NCBI RefSeq assembly: GCF_049059935.1
Contig: NZ_JBMGQR010000031.1
Coordinates: 1-44,832, forward strand
Length of the DNA stretch: 44,832 nucleotides
Direction of reading: 5' to 3'
DNA from: JAURVT01 sp049059935
GTDB taxonomy: Bacteria > Actinomycetota > Actinomycetes > Propionibacteriales > Nocardioidaceae
Numbering within the stretch: the first letter of the stretch is position 1; each line of letters opens with the position of its first letter. The notes under the pieces are model-generated. The model searched no databases, was not told the DNA's origin, and saw nothing but the letters and a program-made list of their open reading frames with translations. Shown piece by piece: positions 1 to 9,625 of this stretch. Position numbers and translations under genes: made by a program.

Positions 1-1
1 C

Positions 2-2926
2 TTCGCCGACCCGATGACCCTGCTCTCGGCACCCGAGCAGGACGCCCGGATCGTCGAGCTCATGGGCGGCGCGGAGTCCACCGTCGCCTCGTCGTGGCCC
101 GCGCGACTGCGTCCGGCGCTGCGCACCCACGGGTTCGCCCGCGAGCTGCAGGCGTTCTTCGCCCGCGCCCGCGCGCACGGCCTCGACCCCGAGCAGGTCC
201 GTGCGCTGGCCGAGCGGCAGGAGCGTCCCGACTGGCAGGTCGCAGCGGCGTTCCACGAGGAGGTGCTGCAGGTGCTCGACGCGCAGAACCTGCTCGACTA
301 CGCCGAGCTGGTGCACCGCGCGCGGCTGCTGGCCACCGACCCCGTGACCGGCCCGGCGCTGGCCCGCCGGTTCGACCTCGTGGTGGTCGACGAGTACCAG
401 GACACCGACCCGGCGCAGGTCGCGCTGCTGCGCGCGCTCGTCGCGGGCGGTCGCGACCTCGTCGCCGTCGGCGACCCCGACCAGTCCATCTACGCGTTCC
501 GCGGCGCCGAGGTGGGCGGCATCTGGTCCTTCGCCCACGACTTCGCCACCGCGGCCGGGCCGGCCCCCACGCTCTCGCTCACCACGGCGCGACGCTTCGG
601 CCCCGCCATCGCCGCGGCCACCCGGTCGATCGTGGCCGGGCTCGGCGCCACCGGCGGTGTCGACGCCGCCACGTTCGCCGCGTTCCGCGCGCCCACTCCG
701 TCGGCCGCCGAGCCGGGCGAGGTGGTCGTCCAGACGTTCCGCACGCCCGCGGCCGAGGCCGACCACGTCGCCACCCTGCTGCGCCGCGCCCACCTCGACG
801 ACGGCGTGCCGTGGAGCGAGATGGCCGTCCTCGTGCGCTCGGCGTCGCTGTCGGTGCCGCGCCTGCAGCGCTCGCTCGCCGCCGCGGGCGTGCCGGTCGA
901 GATCGCGGGCGACGAGGTGCCGCTGCGGTCCGAGCCGGCCGTCGCGCCGCTGCTGCTCGGTCTCAGGCTCGCCGCCCGGCTCGCCCGCCGTCCCGACCGC
1001 GCCGAGGTCGCGCCGCTCGACCCCTCCGAGGTCGTCGACTTCCTCACCGGGCCGCTCGGTCGACTCGACGCCACCGCCCTGCGTCGCCTGGGCCGCACCC
1101 TGCGCCGCATCGACGCCGCGGCCGACGAGCGCACCGTCGCGCGGCCGTCGGCCGAGCTGCTCGCCGAGGCGCTGGCCGAGCCCCTGGCGTTCGCCCTCGC
1201 GGTCGACGCCGGGGGTGGACAGCCCGCCGAGCGCGCCCGCGAGGCAGCCACCCGGCTGCACGCCGCCAAGGCCCTCGTCGAGGCGCACGAGCCGCCCGAG
1301 CAGGTGCTGTGGAGCCTCTGGGACGCCAGCGCGTGGGCCCGTCGCCTCCGCGCGCAGGCCGACCACGGCGGCGACGACGCCCGCGCGGCCCACCGCGACC
1401 TCGACGCCGTCTGCGCGCTGTTCTCCGTGGCGGCACGAGCCGACGAGCAGCGGCGGCGTCGTGGCGTCGAGGCGTTCCTCGACGAGGTCGGCGCCCAGCA
1501 GATCCCGGCCGACACCCTCGCCGACCGCGGCGTCCGACGCGAGGCCGTGCGCCTGATGACGGCCCACCGCTCCAAGGGCCTGGAGTGGTCGCTGGTCGTC
1601 GTCGCCGGCGTCCAGGAGGAGGTGTGGCCCGACGTCCGGCACCGCGGCTCGCTGCTCCAGCCCGAGCGGCTCGTGTCGGTCGGCGGCGTCGCCGACACCG
1701 TCGTGGCACCCGGCCACCTCGCCCGGCTGGCCGAGGAGCGCCGGCTGTTCTACGTCGCCTGCACCCGCGCCCGTGCGCGTCTGGTGGTCACCGCGGTCGA
1801 GAGCGCCGCCGACGACGGCCAGCAGCCGTCCCGGTTCCTGCTCGAGCTGCGCCGCCACGCCACCGTCCCGCCCGGGCCGCCCCTCGCGCGTCCCGAGCGA
1901 CCGCTGTCGCTGCGCGGGGTGGTGGCCGAGCTGAGGTCCCTGGCCGAGGGCTCGCCCGACGCCGACGTCCGCGACGCGGCGGCCGCCCGCCTCGCCGTGC
2001 TCGCCGCCAGCGGCCACGAGGGCGCGGCCGCCGCGCGTCCCTCCCGCTGGTGGGGCGTCCGCGACGTCACGCGCTCCGAGGTGCCCGTGCGGCCCGCCGA
2101 CGAGCCGCTGCAGCTGTCGGGCAGCGCGCTCGACGGGCTCGTCGGCTGCCCGCTGTCGTGGTTCCTGCGGCACGAGGCCAAGGGGGAGTCCGCCAGCAGC
2201 TCGGCCCAGGGCTTCGGCCTGCTCGTCCACGCGCTCGCCGCCGACCTCGTCCGCGGCGACCGCGAGGCCGACGCCACCACCCTCGCCGCCCACCTCGAGA
2301 CGGTGTGGGACGCGATGGCGTTCCAGGCGCCCTGGGTCTCGGTGCGCGAGCGCCGCGAGGCGGTCCTGGCCGTGCAGCGCCTCGTCGAGTGGCACCGGGC
2401 CCAGGACGGCCGCACCCCGGTCGCGGCGGAGCTCTCGTTCGAGGTGAGCATCCCTGTGGGCGACGACACCGTCGTGCTCCGCGGGTCGATGGACCGGGTC
2501 GAGGTCGACGTCGACGGCCTGGTGCGCGTGGTCGACTTCAAGACCGGCAAGAACAAGGTCAAGGGCGACGAGCTCGCCGCGCACCCCCAGCTCGGCGTCT
2601 ACCAGGCCGCCGTCGAGCACGGCGCCGTCGACGGCGTGCTGGGCCGCCCGGCGCGGTCCGGGGGAGCCGAGCTCGTCCACCTCCGCCTGCCCGCGGGCGC
2701 CCGGCTGCCCCTGCACCCCGCGGTCCAGCCGCAGGACGGGCCCCGCGACGACGCCCCGCTCGCGGTCGTCACACAACTGTCGGAGGCCACCCGTAGCGTC
2801 CGGGACGAGGTGTTCGCGGCCACGCCGAACGACAAGGCGTGCGCCTTCTGCACCTTCAAGCCGGTCTGCCCGGCCCAGCCCGAGGGACGCACCGTCCTTC
2901 CCACCGTCTCGGAGGAACCCGCATGA
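2..2926 (+). CDS. adnA: AdnA subunit of the AdnAB helicase-nuclease, 5' partial
   Basis: Large subunit of the mycobacterial-type AdnAB motor-nuclease that resects DNA double-strand breaks. The frame is open at the left edge, so the N-terminus with Walker A is outside the window; 974 residues are visible. SF1A motifs seen: DEYQD (nt ~388-402), GDPDQSIYAFRG (~470-505), TAHRSKGLEW (~1559-1588) and YVACTRARARL (~1753-1785). The C-terminal PD-(D/E)XK nuclease has the His of LLVHAL, the Asp of GSMDRVE and VVDFKTGK (~2527-2550). Four cysteines (GCPLSW near 2146, then C-x2-C-x5-C at ~2839-2867) match the AddB/Cas4-type Fe-S staple. The stop overlaps the adnB start as ATGA, so the two are translationally coupled. 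Pairing with AdnB rather than AddA/RecB is supported by the shared architecture and the nudC/uvrD2 context. Confidence 0.9.
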   Translation, partial: FADPMTLLSAPEQDARIVELMGGAESTVASSWPARLRPALRTHGFARELQAFFARARAHGLDPEQVRALAERQERPDWQVAAAFHEEVLQVLDAQNLLDYAELVHRARLLATDPVTGPALARRFDLVVVDEYQDTDPAQVALLRALVAGGRDLVAVGDPDQSIYAFRGAEVGGIWSFAHDFATAAGPAPTLSLTTARRFGPAIAAATRSIVAGLGATGGVDAATFAAFRAPTPSAAEPGEVVVQTFRTPAAEADHVATLLRRAHLDDGVPWSEMAVLVRSASLSVPRLQRSLAAAGVPVEIAGDEVPLRSEPAVAPLLLGLRLAARLARRPDRAEVAPLDPSEVVDFLTGPLGRLDATALRRLGRTLRRIDAAADERTVARPSAELLAEALAEPLAFALAVDAGGGQPAERAREAATRLHAAKALVEAHEPPEQVLWSLWDASAWARRLRAQADHGGDDARAAHRDLDAVCALFSVAARADEQRRRRGVEAFLDEVGAQQIPADTLADRGVRREAVRLMTAHRSKGLEWSLVVVAGVQEEVWPDVRHRGSLLQPERLVSVGGVADTVVAPGHLARLAEERRLFYVACTRARARLVVTAVESAADDGQQPSRFLLELRRHATVPPGPPLARPERPLSLRGVVAELRSLAEGSPDADVRDAAAARLAVLAASGHEGAAAARPSRWWGVRDVTRSEVPVRPADEPLQLSGSALDGLVGCPLSWFLRHEAKGESASSSAQGFGLLVHALAADLVRGDREADATTLAAHLETVWDAMAFQAPWVSVRERREAVLAVQRLVEWHRAQDGRTPVAAELSFEVSIPVGDDTVVLRGSMDRVEVDVDGLVRVVDFKTGKNKVKGDELAAHPQLGVYQAAVEHGAVDGVLGRPARSGGAELVHLRLPAGARLPLHPAVQPQDGPRDDAPLAVVTQLSEATRSVRDEVFAATPNDKACAFCTFKPVCPAQPEGRTVLPTVSEEPA

Positions 2927-5900
2927 CCGGCACCGGCGTCCGTACCCGCCTGCTGCGCGACGTCGACCACCTGTGCCGCGTGCTCGGCGTCCGGTTCAGC
3001 GACGAGCAGCTCGCGGCCATCACGGCTCCCAAGGACGCGCCGTGCGTCGTGGTCGCCGGTGCCGGTTCGGGCAAGACCACCGTCATGGCGGCCCGCGTCG
3101 TCTGGCTGGTCGGCCGCGGCGAGGTCGCCCCGGGGTCGGTGCTCGGCCTGACCTTCACCACCAAGGCCGCCGCCGAGCTCGCCCAGCGCGTCCGGGGCGC
3201 GCTCGAGCTGCTCGCCGACGACGCCGGCATCGCCGACTTCCTCGACGAGGCGGGCTCGCCCACGGTCTCGACCTACCACGCCTACGCGGGCACCCTGATC
3301 GCCGAGTTCGGACCGCTGCTGGGCTACGAGCCCGATCTCCAGGTCGTCTCCGACGCGTCGCGGCACCAGCGCGCGATCCGTGCCGTCACCTCGCACCGCG
3401 GGCGCGTCGAGCACCTCACCACGCACGTCCCCACCCTCGTCTCCGACGTCCTCGCCCTCGACGGCCAGATGGCCGACCACCTCGTCGACCCCGAGGTCGT
3501 CCGCGCCTGGGGCCGCGAGCTGCGCGCCCACCTCGCCGGGCTCGACGAGCCGGTCAAGGACGTCCCCGACGTCGTCGCGGCGTCGCACAAGCGCGACGAG
3601 CTGCTGACGTTCGTCGAGCTCTACCGCCAGGCCAAGGCCCAGGCCGGCGTCGTCGACTTCTCCGACCAGATGGCCTGGGGTGCGCGGCTCGCGCTGTCGT
3701 GCCCGGAGGTGTCCAGCGCCCAGCGCGAGCGCTACGAGGTCGTGCTGCTCGACGAGTACCAGGACACCTCGGTGGCCCAGCGCGACATGCTCCAGGGACT
3801 GTTCTCCGGCGCCGACGTCGCCCGCGGACGCGGGCACAGCGTCACCGCCGTCGGCGACCCGTGCCAGGGCATCTACGGCTGGCGCGGCGCCGCGGCCGAC
3901 AACCTCACCGGCTTCCTCGACGACTTCCCGGCCGCCGACGGCGCCACCGGGGCGGCGCACGGGCTGCGGGTCAACCGCCGCTGCGCCGCCGAGGTCCTCG
4001 ACGTCGCCAACACCCTCGCCGCCCCCTACTACGCCACGTCCGAGCACGTGCAGCCGCTCGTCGCGCCGCCCGAGGCCGCCACCGGCACCGTCCGCGCCGC
4101 CCTGCTGCCGACCGTCGCCGACGAGGTGGAGTGGGTGGCCGACCAGGTCGCCGCGCTGCCCGAGCCCGACGGCGACGGGCCCCGCTGGTCGCGTGCCGCC
4201 GTGCTGGTGCGCGAGAAGTCCGAGATCGCCTCGCTGGTCGCCGCGCTGCGGGCGCGACGGATCCCCGTCGAGGTGGTCGGCCTGGCCGGTCTCCTGCGCA
4301 CCCCCGAGGTGCAGGACGTCCGTGCCACCCTCGACGTCCTCGGCGACGTCTGCGCCAACGGCTCGCTGCTGCGCCTGCTCACCGGCCCGCGCTTCAACCT
4401 CGGCCCGCGCGACCTCGCACTCCTCGGCCGCCGCGCCCGTCAGCTCGCCGGCGGCGGGGCGCCGGCCGGCGACGAGGACCTTGCCACCACGATGCTCCGA
4501 GCGGTCCAGGGACAGGACCCGTCCGAGGTGCTCGCGCTGTACGAGGCCGTCGACGACCCGGGCCAGACGGGCTACTCGGCCGAGGCCGCCGAGCGCGTCT
4601 CCGAGCTGGCCTCGCTGCTGCGCGGCCTGCGTCGGCACGTCGGCGAGCCCTTGGCCGACCTCACCCGCCGGGTGGTCACCGCGCTCGACCTCGACGTCGA
4701 GCTCGGGGCCCGCGGGGGACCGACGGGCGAGGTCGCCCGCGACAACCTGTCCGCGTTCGTCGACGTCGTGGGGGAGTTCCAGGCCCGCGAGCCCGGCGCG
4801 TCCCTGGGTGCCCTGCTGGCCTACCTGCGCGCCGAGGACGACTACGAGGACGGGCTCGAGGTCGCCACGCCGTCGGCCGACGACTCGGTCAAGGTGCTCA
4901 CCGCCCACAAGGCCAAGGGCCTGGAGTGGGACGTCGTCCTCGTGCCGTTCCTGTCCGAGCAGGTCTTCCCCTCGGCCAAGGCCCGGCCGCGCTGGACCCG
5001 CACCGCGTCCGAGCTGCCCGCGGCACTGCGCGGCGACGCCCACCTGCAGCCCGACGTCCACGAGTGGACCCGCGCGGGCATCGACGCCTACCACCAGGAG
5101 GGGCGCGACGACGCCGCCATGGAGGAGCTGCGCCTGGGGTACGTCGCGTTCACCCGGGCGCGCCACGAGCTCGTGGTCTCCGGCCACGTCTGGGGTCGTA
5201 CCCAGGTCAAGCCGCGCGGACCGTCGGCCTACCTCACCACCGTCCGGCAGTGGCTGCGCCACCGCGGGCGCGACGCCGAGCGCTGGGCCGAGACGCCTGC
5301 GGTGGGCACCCCCAACCCGCTCGCGGCCGAGGCCGAGGCGGTCAGCTGGCCGTCCTCGCCGCACGGCCCGTGGCTCGACCGCCGGCGCGCGGCCGCCGAG
5401 GCCGTGGCGGCGCACGTCGGGTCCGGCGTCGAGCCGGCCGCGCTCCCCGAACCCGACCGACGGCTCGCCGACAGCGCCGACGCGTGGCGACGGCTCGAGC
5501 AGATCGACGCCGACCTGCCCCGCCTCCTCGCCGAGGCGGCCGACGCCGAGGCCGACGTCGTGGAGGTGCCGCTGCCCGCGTCGCTGTCCACCACCGCGCT
5601 GATGCGCCTGCGACGCGACGAGAAGGGCTTCGTGCGCGACCTCGTCCGTCCGATGCCGCGCCCCCCGGCGGCGTCGGCGCGTTTCGGCACCCGGTTCCAC
5701 GCCTGGATCGAGGCCCACCTGGGCCAGCAGCTCCTGCTCGACGAGGGCGACCTGCCCGGCCGGCACCACCAGGACATCGAGGACGAGGCCGAGCTCGCCG
5801 CGCTCACCGAGGCGTTCGCCGCGGGCCCGTACGGCTCGCGCGACCCCTTCGCCGTCGAGGTGCCGTTCTCGACCTGGATCGGCGACCGCCAGGTGGTCGG

Positions 5901-6159
5901 CCGCATCGACGCGGTCTACGAGGGGCCGGACGGCTGGGAGGTCGTCGACTGGAAGACCAGCCGTCGGGCCGATGCCGACCCGTGGCAGCTGGCGGTCTAC
6001 CGCCTGGCCTGGGCCGAGGCGCAGGGCGTGGACCCGGGCGACGTCGACGCCGCCTTCTACTACGTGCGGCGCGACGAGGTCGTCCGGCCCGCGGGCCTGC
6101 CAGGCCGCGCGGAGCTCGAGGCCGTGCTGTCCGACACCGGCCGGGGCGGCACGCCCTGA
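2923..6159 (+). CDS. adnB: AdnB subunit of the AdnAB helicase-nuclease
   Basis: Second motor-nuclease subunit, 1078 aa, close to the usual ~1100. The ATG lies in the ATGA overlap with adnA. Walker A GAGSGKT sits at residues ~46-52, followed by LTFTTKAAAEL (motif Ia), LLDEYQD (~275), GDPCQGIYGWRG (motif III), TAHKAKGLEWD (motif V) and YVAFTRARHEL (motif VI). The C-terminal nuclease has the His of TRFHAWIE, the Asp of VGRIDAVY and VVDWKTSR (residues ~1007-1014); unlike AdnA it lacks the four-cysteine cluster. In characterised AdnAB the AdnB motor drives translocation and both nuclease domains can cut; all key residues look intact here. A 23-nt gap holding a -10 box separates it from nudC. Confidence 0.92.
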   Translation: MTGTGVRTRLLRDVDHLCRVLGVRFSDEQLAAITAPKDAPCVVVAGAGSGKTTVMAARVVWLVGRGEVAPGSVLGLTFTTKAAAELAQRVRGALELLADDAGIADFLDEAGSPTVSTYHAYAGTLIAEFGPLLGYEPDLQVVSDASRHQRAIRAVTSHRGRVEHLTTHVPTLVSDVLALDGQMADHLVDPEVVRAWGRELRAHLAGLDEPVKDVPDVVAASHKRDELLTFVELYRQAKAQAGVVDFSDQMAWGARLALSCPEVSSAQRERYEVVLLDEYQDTSVAQRDMLQGLFSGADVARGRGHSVTAVGDPCQGIYGWRGAAADNLTGFLDDFPAADGATGAAHGLRVNRRCAAEVLDVANTLAAPYYATSEHVQPLVAPPEAATGTVRAALLPTVADEVEWVADQVAALPEPDGDGPRWSRAAVLVREKSEIASLVAALRARRIPVEVVGLAGLLRTPEVQDVRATLDVLGDVCANGSLLRLLTGPRFNLGPRDLALLGRRARQLAGGGAPAGDEDLATTMLRAVQGQDPSEVLALYEAVDDPGQTGYSAEAAERVSELASLLRGLRRHVGEPLADLTRRVVTALDLDVELGARGGPTGEVARDNLSAFVDVVGEFQAREPGASLGALLAYLRAEDDYEDGLEVATPSADDSVKVLTAHKAKGLEWDVVLVPFLSEQVFPSAKARPRWTRTASELPAALRGDAHLQPDVHEWTRAGIDAYHQEGRDDAAMEELRLGYVAFTRARHELVVSGHVWGRTQVKPRGPSAYLTTVRQWLRHRGRDAERWAETPAVGTPNPLAAEAEAVSWPSSPHGPWLDRRRAAAEAVAAHVGSGVEPAALPEPDRRLADSADAWRRLEQIDADLPRLLAEAADAEADVVEVPLPASLSTTALMRLRRDEKGFVRDLVRPMPRPPAASARFGTRFHAWIEAHLGQQLLLDEGDLPGRHHQDIEDEAELAALTEAFAAGPYGSRDPFAVEVPFSTWIGDRQVVGRIDAVYEGPDGWEVVDWKTSRRADADPWQLAVYRLAWAEAQGVDPGDVDAAFYYVRRDEVVRPAGLPGRAELEAVLSDTGRGGTP

Positions 6160-6169
6160 GCCCCCGGCA

Positions 6170-6175
6170 TACCCT
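6170..6175 (+). promoter_or_regulatory. -10 box TACCCT for leaderless nudC
   Basis: TACCCT fits TANNNT and ends 7 nt before the GTG start of nudC, so transcription should begin at the start codon. No Shine-Dalgarno sequence is seen in the 23-nt gap. Confidence 0.5.
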
Positions 6176-6182
6176 CGGGGGC

Positions 6183-7076
6183 GTGCCCGACCGCGTGACG
6201 CCGCCCCTGTTCACCTTCGCGAACGACTGGCACGACCGTGCGTCCGAGGCGCGCAAGGACGTCGCCGAGATGGACCGACGCTGGGAGCACGCGAGCGTGC
6301 TCGTCGTGGCCGGCGAGCACGTCGCCACCGATGGTGACGACCTCGCGTGGCGTCCGTCGGCCGACGTCGACGCCGTCGGCGACCGGATCTACCTCGGCCG
6401 CGCCGACGACGGCACCGAGCGCTTCGCGGTGGTGGTCGACGAGGTGCCGCAGGAGCTGGCACCGCAGAGCCTGCGGATGCTCGCGCCCGTGCTGGGGGCC
6501 GTGGACGCGGGCCTCGCCGCGCACGCCGTGGGCGTCGCCCAGTGGCACCGCACGCACCCCCACTGCAGCCGGTGCGGTGCGCGCACCGAGGCCGCCGAGG
6601 CCGGGCACGTGCGCCGCTGCCCGGTCTGCGGAGCCACGCACTTCCCGCGCAGCGACCCCGCCGTCATCATGCTCGTCACCGACGCCGAGGACCGCGCGCT
6701 GCTCGGCCACCAGGCCGCCTGGCCCGACGGCCGGTATTCCACGCTGGCCGGCTTCGTCGAGCCGGGGGAGTCGCTCGAGGACGCCGTGCGCCGCGAGATC
6801 GCCGAGGAGACGGGCGTCGGAGTCGGCGAGGTGGTCTACGCCGGCAGCCAGCCCTGGCCGTTCCCGGCCAGCCTGATGCTCGGCTACTACGCGGTCGCCG
6901 ACGCCTTCGACATCAACGTCGACGGCGTCGAGATCGCCGAGGCACGCTGGTTCTCGCGCCACGACCTCGCCGCCGCCTGCGTGGACGGCTCGGTCGTCCT
7001 GCCCGGCCGGCTGTCGATCTCGCGCTGGCTCATCGAGGGCTGGTACGGCGGCGAGCTCCCCAGCGAGTGGGCCTGA
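6183..7076 (+). CDS. nudC: NAD(+)/NADH pyrophosphatase NudC
   Basis: Hydrolyses NAD(H) to NMN(H) plus AMP; NudC enzymes can also remove NAD caps from RNA. 297 aa from GTG. A zinc ribbon is visible as CSRC (residues ~127-130) and CPVC (~145-148). The Nudix box runs GFVEPGESL to REIAEETG (~190-211) with the full G-x5-E-x7-RE-x-x-EE-x-G pattern. The NudC-specific SQPWPFP motif follows at ~222-228, separating this from general NUDIX enzymes. The 5' end was set at GTG 6183 because the predicted protein begins there without a ribosome-binding site but with a -10 box 7 nt upstream. It lies between AdnAB and the convergent mycoredoxin gene, as in mycobacteria. Confidence 0.93.
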   Translation: MPDRVTPPLFTFANDWHDRASEARKDVAEMDRRWEHASVLVVAGEHVATDGDDLAWRPSADVDAVGDRIYLGRADDGTERFAVVVDEVPQELAPQSLRMLAPVLGAVDAGLAAHAVGVAQWHRTHPHCSRCGARTEAAEAGHVRRCPVCGATHFPRSDPAVIMLVTDAEDRALLGHQAAWPDGRYSTLAGFVEPGESLEDAVRREIAEETGVGVGEVVYAGSQPWPFPASLMLGYYAVADAFDINVDGVEIAEARWFSRHDLAAACVDGSVVLPGRLSISRWLIEGWYGGELPSEWA

Positions 7077-7102
7077 GGCCCCCCGCATCCCCGTGGGCGG
7101 CG

Positions 7103-7124
7103 TTGCTCGTCACTCGACGAGCGA
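7103..7124. terminator. Hairpin between convergent nudC and mrx1
   Basis: TTGCTCGTC and GACGAGCGA pair around an ACTC loop (nine pairs, one G.T). It lies between the nudC stop and the mrx1 stop. No clear T-tract follows, so it is a candidate bidirectional terminator only. Confidence 0.4.
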
Positions 7125-7186
7125 ACCCAGCTCGTCTTCGTGACGGCGCCTTGCCCACGTGGCGCGGGACGCCTCAGGACGTCGCG

Positions 7187-7432
7187 TCAGGCGCTGAGCT
7201 TCGCCTTGACCTGGGCGAGCGAGGGATTGGTCAGCGCGGAGCCGTCGGCGAACACGAGCGTGGGCACGGTCTGGTTGCCGCCGTTGGCCTGCTCGACGAC
7301 GAGCGCGGCCTCGGGCTGCTGCTCGATGTCGACCTCGTCGAAGTCGGTGATGCCGTCGCGCTTGAGCTGGCCCTTCAGGCGGTGGCAGTAGCCGCACCAG
7401 GGGGTCGAGTAGAGCGTGAACTGTGCGGCCAT
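7187..7432 (-). CDS. mrx1: Mycoredoxin Mrx1
   Basis: Glutaredoxin-fold protein of 81 aa that reduces mycothiol mixed disulfides in actinobacteria. The CGYC active site is at residues ~13-16 (STPWCGYCHRLK), and the cis-proline motif TVPTLVF and the C-terminal GSALTNPS glutaredoxin loop are present. The start has GGAGG 10 nt upstream. The gene is divergent from uvrD2 across 113 nt and convergent with nudC. Having Mrx1, a mycothiol-dependent-enzyme-like gene (9626-10267) and WhiB7 close together fits a mycothiol-using organism. Confidence 0.88.
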   Translation of the reverse strand: MAAQFTLYSTPWCGYCHRLKGQLKRDGITDFDEVDIEQQPEAALVVEQANGGNQTVPTLVFADGSALTNPSLAQVKAKLSA

Positions 7433-7545
7433 CTGAGTGTCGCCTCCGGCGTCTAGGCTGGGATGAGCGGCCAGTCCCCTGGCCTCGTCACCGGTTCAAC
7501 GCCGGCGTCCGGCGACCCTATTCCACCCCGTGAGGAGCCCATCGC

Positions 7546-9618
7546 GTGAGCACCGTGGCGCCCACCGCCGACGACCTCCTGGCCGCGCTCGACCCCGAGC
7601 AGCGCGAGGTCGCGCTGGCCCTGCGCGGGCCGGTCTGCGTCGTCGCCGGAGCAGGCACCGGCAAGACCCGGGCCATCACCCACCGCATCGCCTACGGCGT
7701 GGCCTCGGGCGTCTACACGCCCACCGAGGTCCTGGCGGTCACGTTCACCGCCCGCGCCGCCGGTGAGATGCGCGGACGGCTCCGCGCGCTCGGTGCCGAC
7801 GGCGTGCAGGCCCGCACCTTCCACGCCGCTGCGCTGCGCCAAGCCCGCTACTTCTGGCCCCAGGTCTTCGGCGGCGACCTGCCCGAGCTGACCGCGTCCA
7901 AGCTCTCGCTGCTGGCCGAGGCCGCGCGGCGCTGCCGCGTGCGGGGCGACGGCGCCCTGCTGCGCGACCTCGCGTCCGAGGTCGAGTGGTCCAAGGTCTC
8001 CAACGTCCGCCCCGACGACTACGTCCGTCTCGCCGGGGCGGCCGGACGCTCCATCGACGCCGTCGACGCGCCCACCGTCGCGCACGTCTTCGCCGCCTAC
8101 GAGGAGGTCAAGCGCGAGCGGGGACGCATGGACATGGAGGACGTCCTGCTCTGCTGCGCGGCCATCCTCGAGCAGGACGAGCGCGTGGCGGCCACCGTCC
8201 GCCGCCAGTACAAGTGGCTCGTCGTCGACGAGTACCAGGACGTCAACCCGCTCCAGGCCGCGCTGCTCGACCAGTGGCTCGGCGGCCGCGACGACCTCTG
8301 CGTGGTCGGCGACCCCCTCCAGACCATCTACTCCTTCGCCGGCGCCTCGCCCAGCCACCTGCGCGACTTCACCAAGCGCTTCCCCGGCGCGCAGCGACTC
8401 GAGCTGGTGCGCAACTACCGGTCCACCCCGCAGGTGGTGTCGGCGGCCAACCAGGTCTTCGCCAAGGGACGGCGCGAGGGCGTCGTGCTGCAGTCGCAGC
8501 AGGGGGCCGGTCCCGACGTGGCCTACGCCGGCTACGCCGACGAGGTCGCCGAGGCCGAGTCCACCGCCGCCGAGATCCTCAGGCTCCGCGACTCCGGTGT
8601 GCCGCTGAGCCAGATGGCCGTCCTGTTCCGCATCAACGCCCAGTCCGAGGCCTACGAGGAGGCACTGGCCGCGCGCCACGTCCCGTACGTCGTGCGCGGC
8701 GTCGAGCGGTTCTTCGAGCGCGCCGAGGTGCGTCAGGCCGTGACGCTGCTCCGCGGGCAGGCCCGCGCCGGCTCGCCCGGCGACGACCTCGTCGAGGAGA
8801 CCACCGCCGTGCTGTCGTCGATGGGCTGGACGTCCACCGCGCCGTCGGCCGCGGGCGCCCAGCGCGACCGCTGGGAGTCCCTGCACGCCATCGTGTCCAT
8901 GGCCACCGAGATGCGCGACGCCGACGCGTCCGCCGGCCTCGCCGAGCTGGTCGCCGACCTCGAGCGCCGCGCCCAGCAGTCGCACGCGCCCGTCGCCGAG
9001 GGCGTCACCCTCGCCACGCTGCACACCGCCAAGGGCCTGGAGTGGGACGCCGTGTTCTGCGTGGGCATGCACGAGGGCACCGTCCCCATCGTCTACGCGA
9101 CCACGCCCGAGAAGGTCGAGGAGGAGCGCCGGCTGTTCTACGTCGGCATCACGCGCGCCCGTCGCCACCTGCGGGTCTCGTGGGCGGCCGCTCGCACGCC
9201 CGGTGGGCGCGGCAAGCGCGGCGCCAGCCGGTTCCTCGACGGCCTGCGCCCGCCCGACGCCGACGGGGGCGGGATCGCGGGTCAGCGCCCGAAGAAGCGT
9301 CGTGAGCGCACCGTGGCGCACTGCCGGGTCTGCGACGCGGTGCTGTCGTCCGGCGCCGAGCGCAAGATCGGGCGCTGCCTGGACTGCCCGGCCAGCTACG
9401 ACGAGCAATTGTTCGAGGCGCTGCGCACCTGGCGCACCGAGCAGGCCACCGAGCAGAAGGTGCCCGCGTACGTGGTCTTCACCGACGCCACGCTCACCGC
9501 GATCGCCGAGGCCCGCCCGGCCGACGACCTCGCGCTGCTCAAGATCCCCGGCGTGGGCAGGACCAAGCTGGAGCGCTACGGCGAGGACGTCCTCGCGCTC
9601 TGCGTCCCGGCCGGCTGA
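7546..9618 (+). CDS. uvrD2: ATP-dependent DNA helicase UvrD2
   Basis: SF1A 3'-5' helicase, 690 aa, with the actinobacterial UvrD2 layout. The motor has Walker A GAGTGKT (residues ~35-41), VVDEYQDV (~226-233), GDPLQTIYSFAG, TAKGLEWD and YVGITRARRHL. A tetracysteine zinc module follows (CRVC and CLDC, ~593-614), then a C-terminal HRDC-like domain containing LLKIPGVGRTKLERYG. The zinc module and HRDC distinguish it from UvrD1/PcrA. GTG was chosen because GAGGAG lies 8 nt upstream. A third UvrD-family enzyme so close to AdnAB is a conserved actinobacterial arrangement. It ends 7 nt before the stop of the convergent gene at 9626. Confidence 0.92.
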   Translation: MSTVAPTADDLLAALDPEQREVALALRGPVCVVAGAGTGKTRAITHRIAYGVASGVYTPTEVLAVTFTARAAGEMRGRLRALGADGVQARTFHAAALRQARYFWPQVFGGDLPELTASKLSLLAEAARRCRVRGDGALLRDLASEVEWSKVSNVRPDDYVRLAGAAGRSIDAVDAPTVAHVFAAYEEVKRERGRMDMEDVLLCCAAILEQDERVAATVRRQYKWLVVDEYQDVNPLQAALLDQWLGGRDDLCVVGDPLQTIYSFAGASPSHLRDFTKRFPGAQRLELVRNYRSTPQVVSAANQVFAKGRREGVVLQSQQGAGPDVAYAGYADEVAEAESTAAEILRLRDSGVPLSQMAVLFRINAQSEAYEEALAARHVPYVVRGVERFFERAEVRQAVTLLRGQARAGSPGDDLVEETTAVLSSMGWTSTAPSAAGAQRDRWESLHAIVSMATEMRDADASAGLAELVADLERRAQQSHAPVAEGVTLATLHTAKGLEWDAVFCVGMHEGTVPIVYATTPEKVEEERRLFYVGITRARRHLRVSWAAARTPGGRGKRGASRFLDGLRPPDADGGGIAGQRPKKRRERTVAHCRVCDAVLSSGAERKIGRCLDCPASYDEQLFEALRTWRTEQATEQKVPAYVVFTDATLTAIAEARPADDLALLKIPGVGRTKLERYGEDVLALCVPAG

Positions 9619-9625
9619 CGGGTCG

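Noticed and set aside
7453..9408. 651-codon minus-strand frame opposite uvrD2
   Set aside because: Antisense shadow; no motif or ribosome-binding site.
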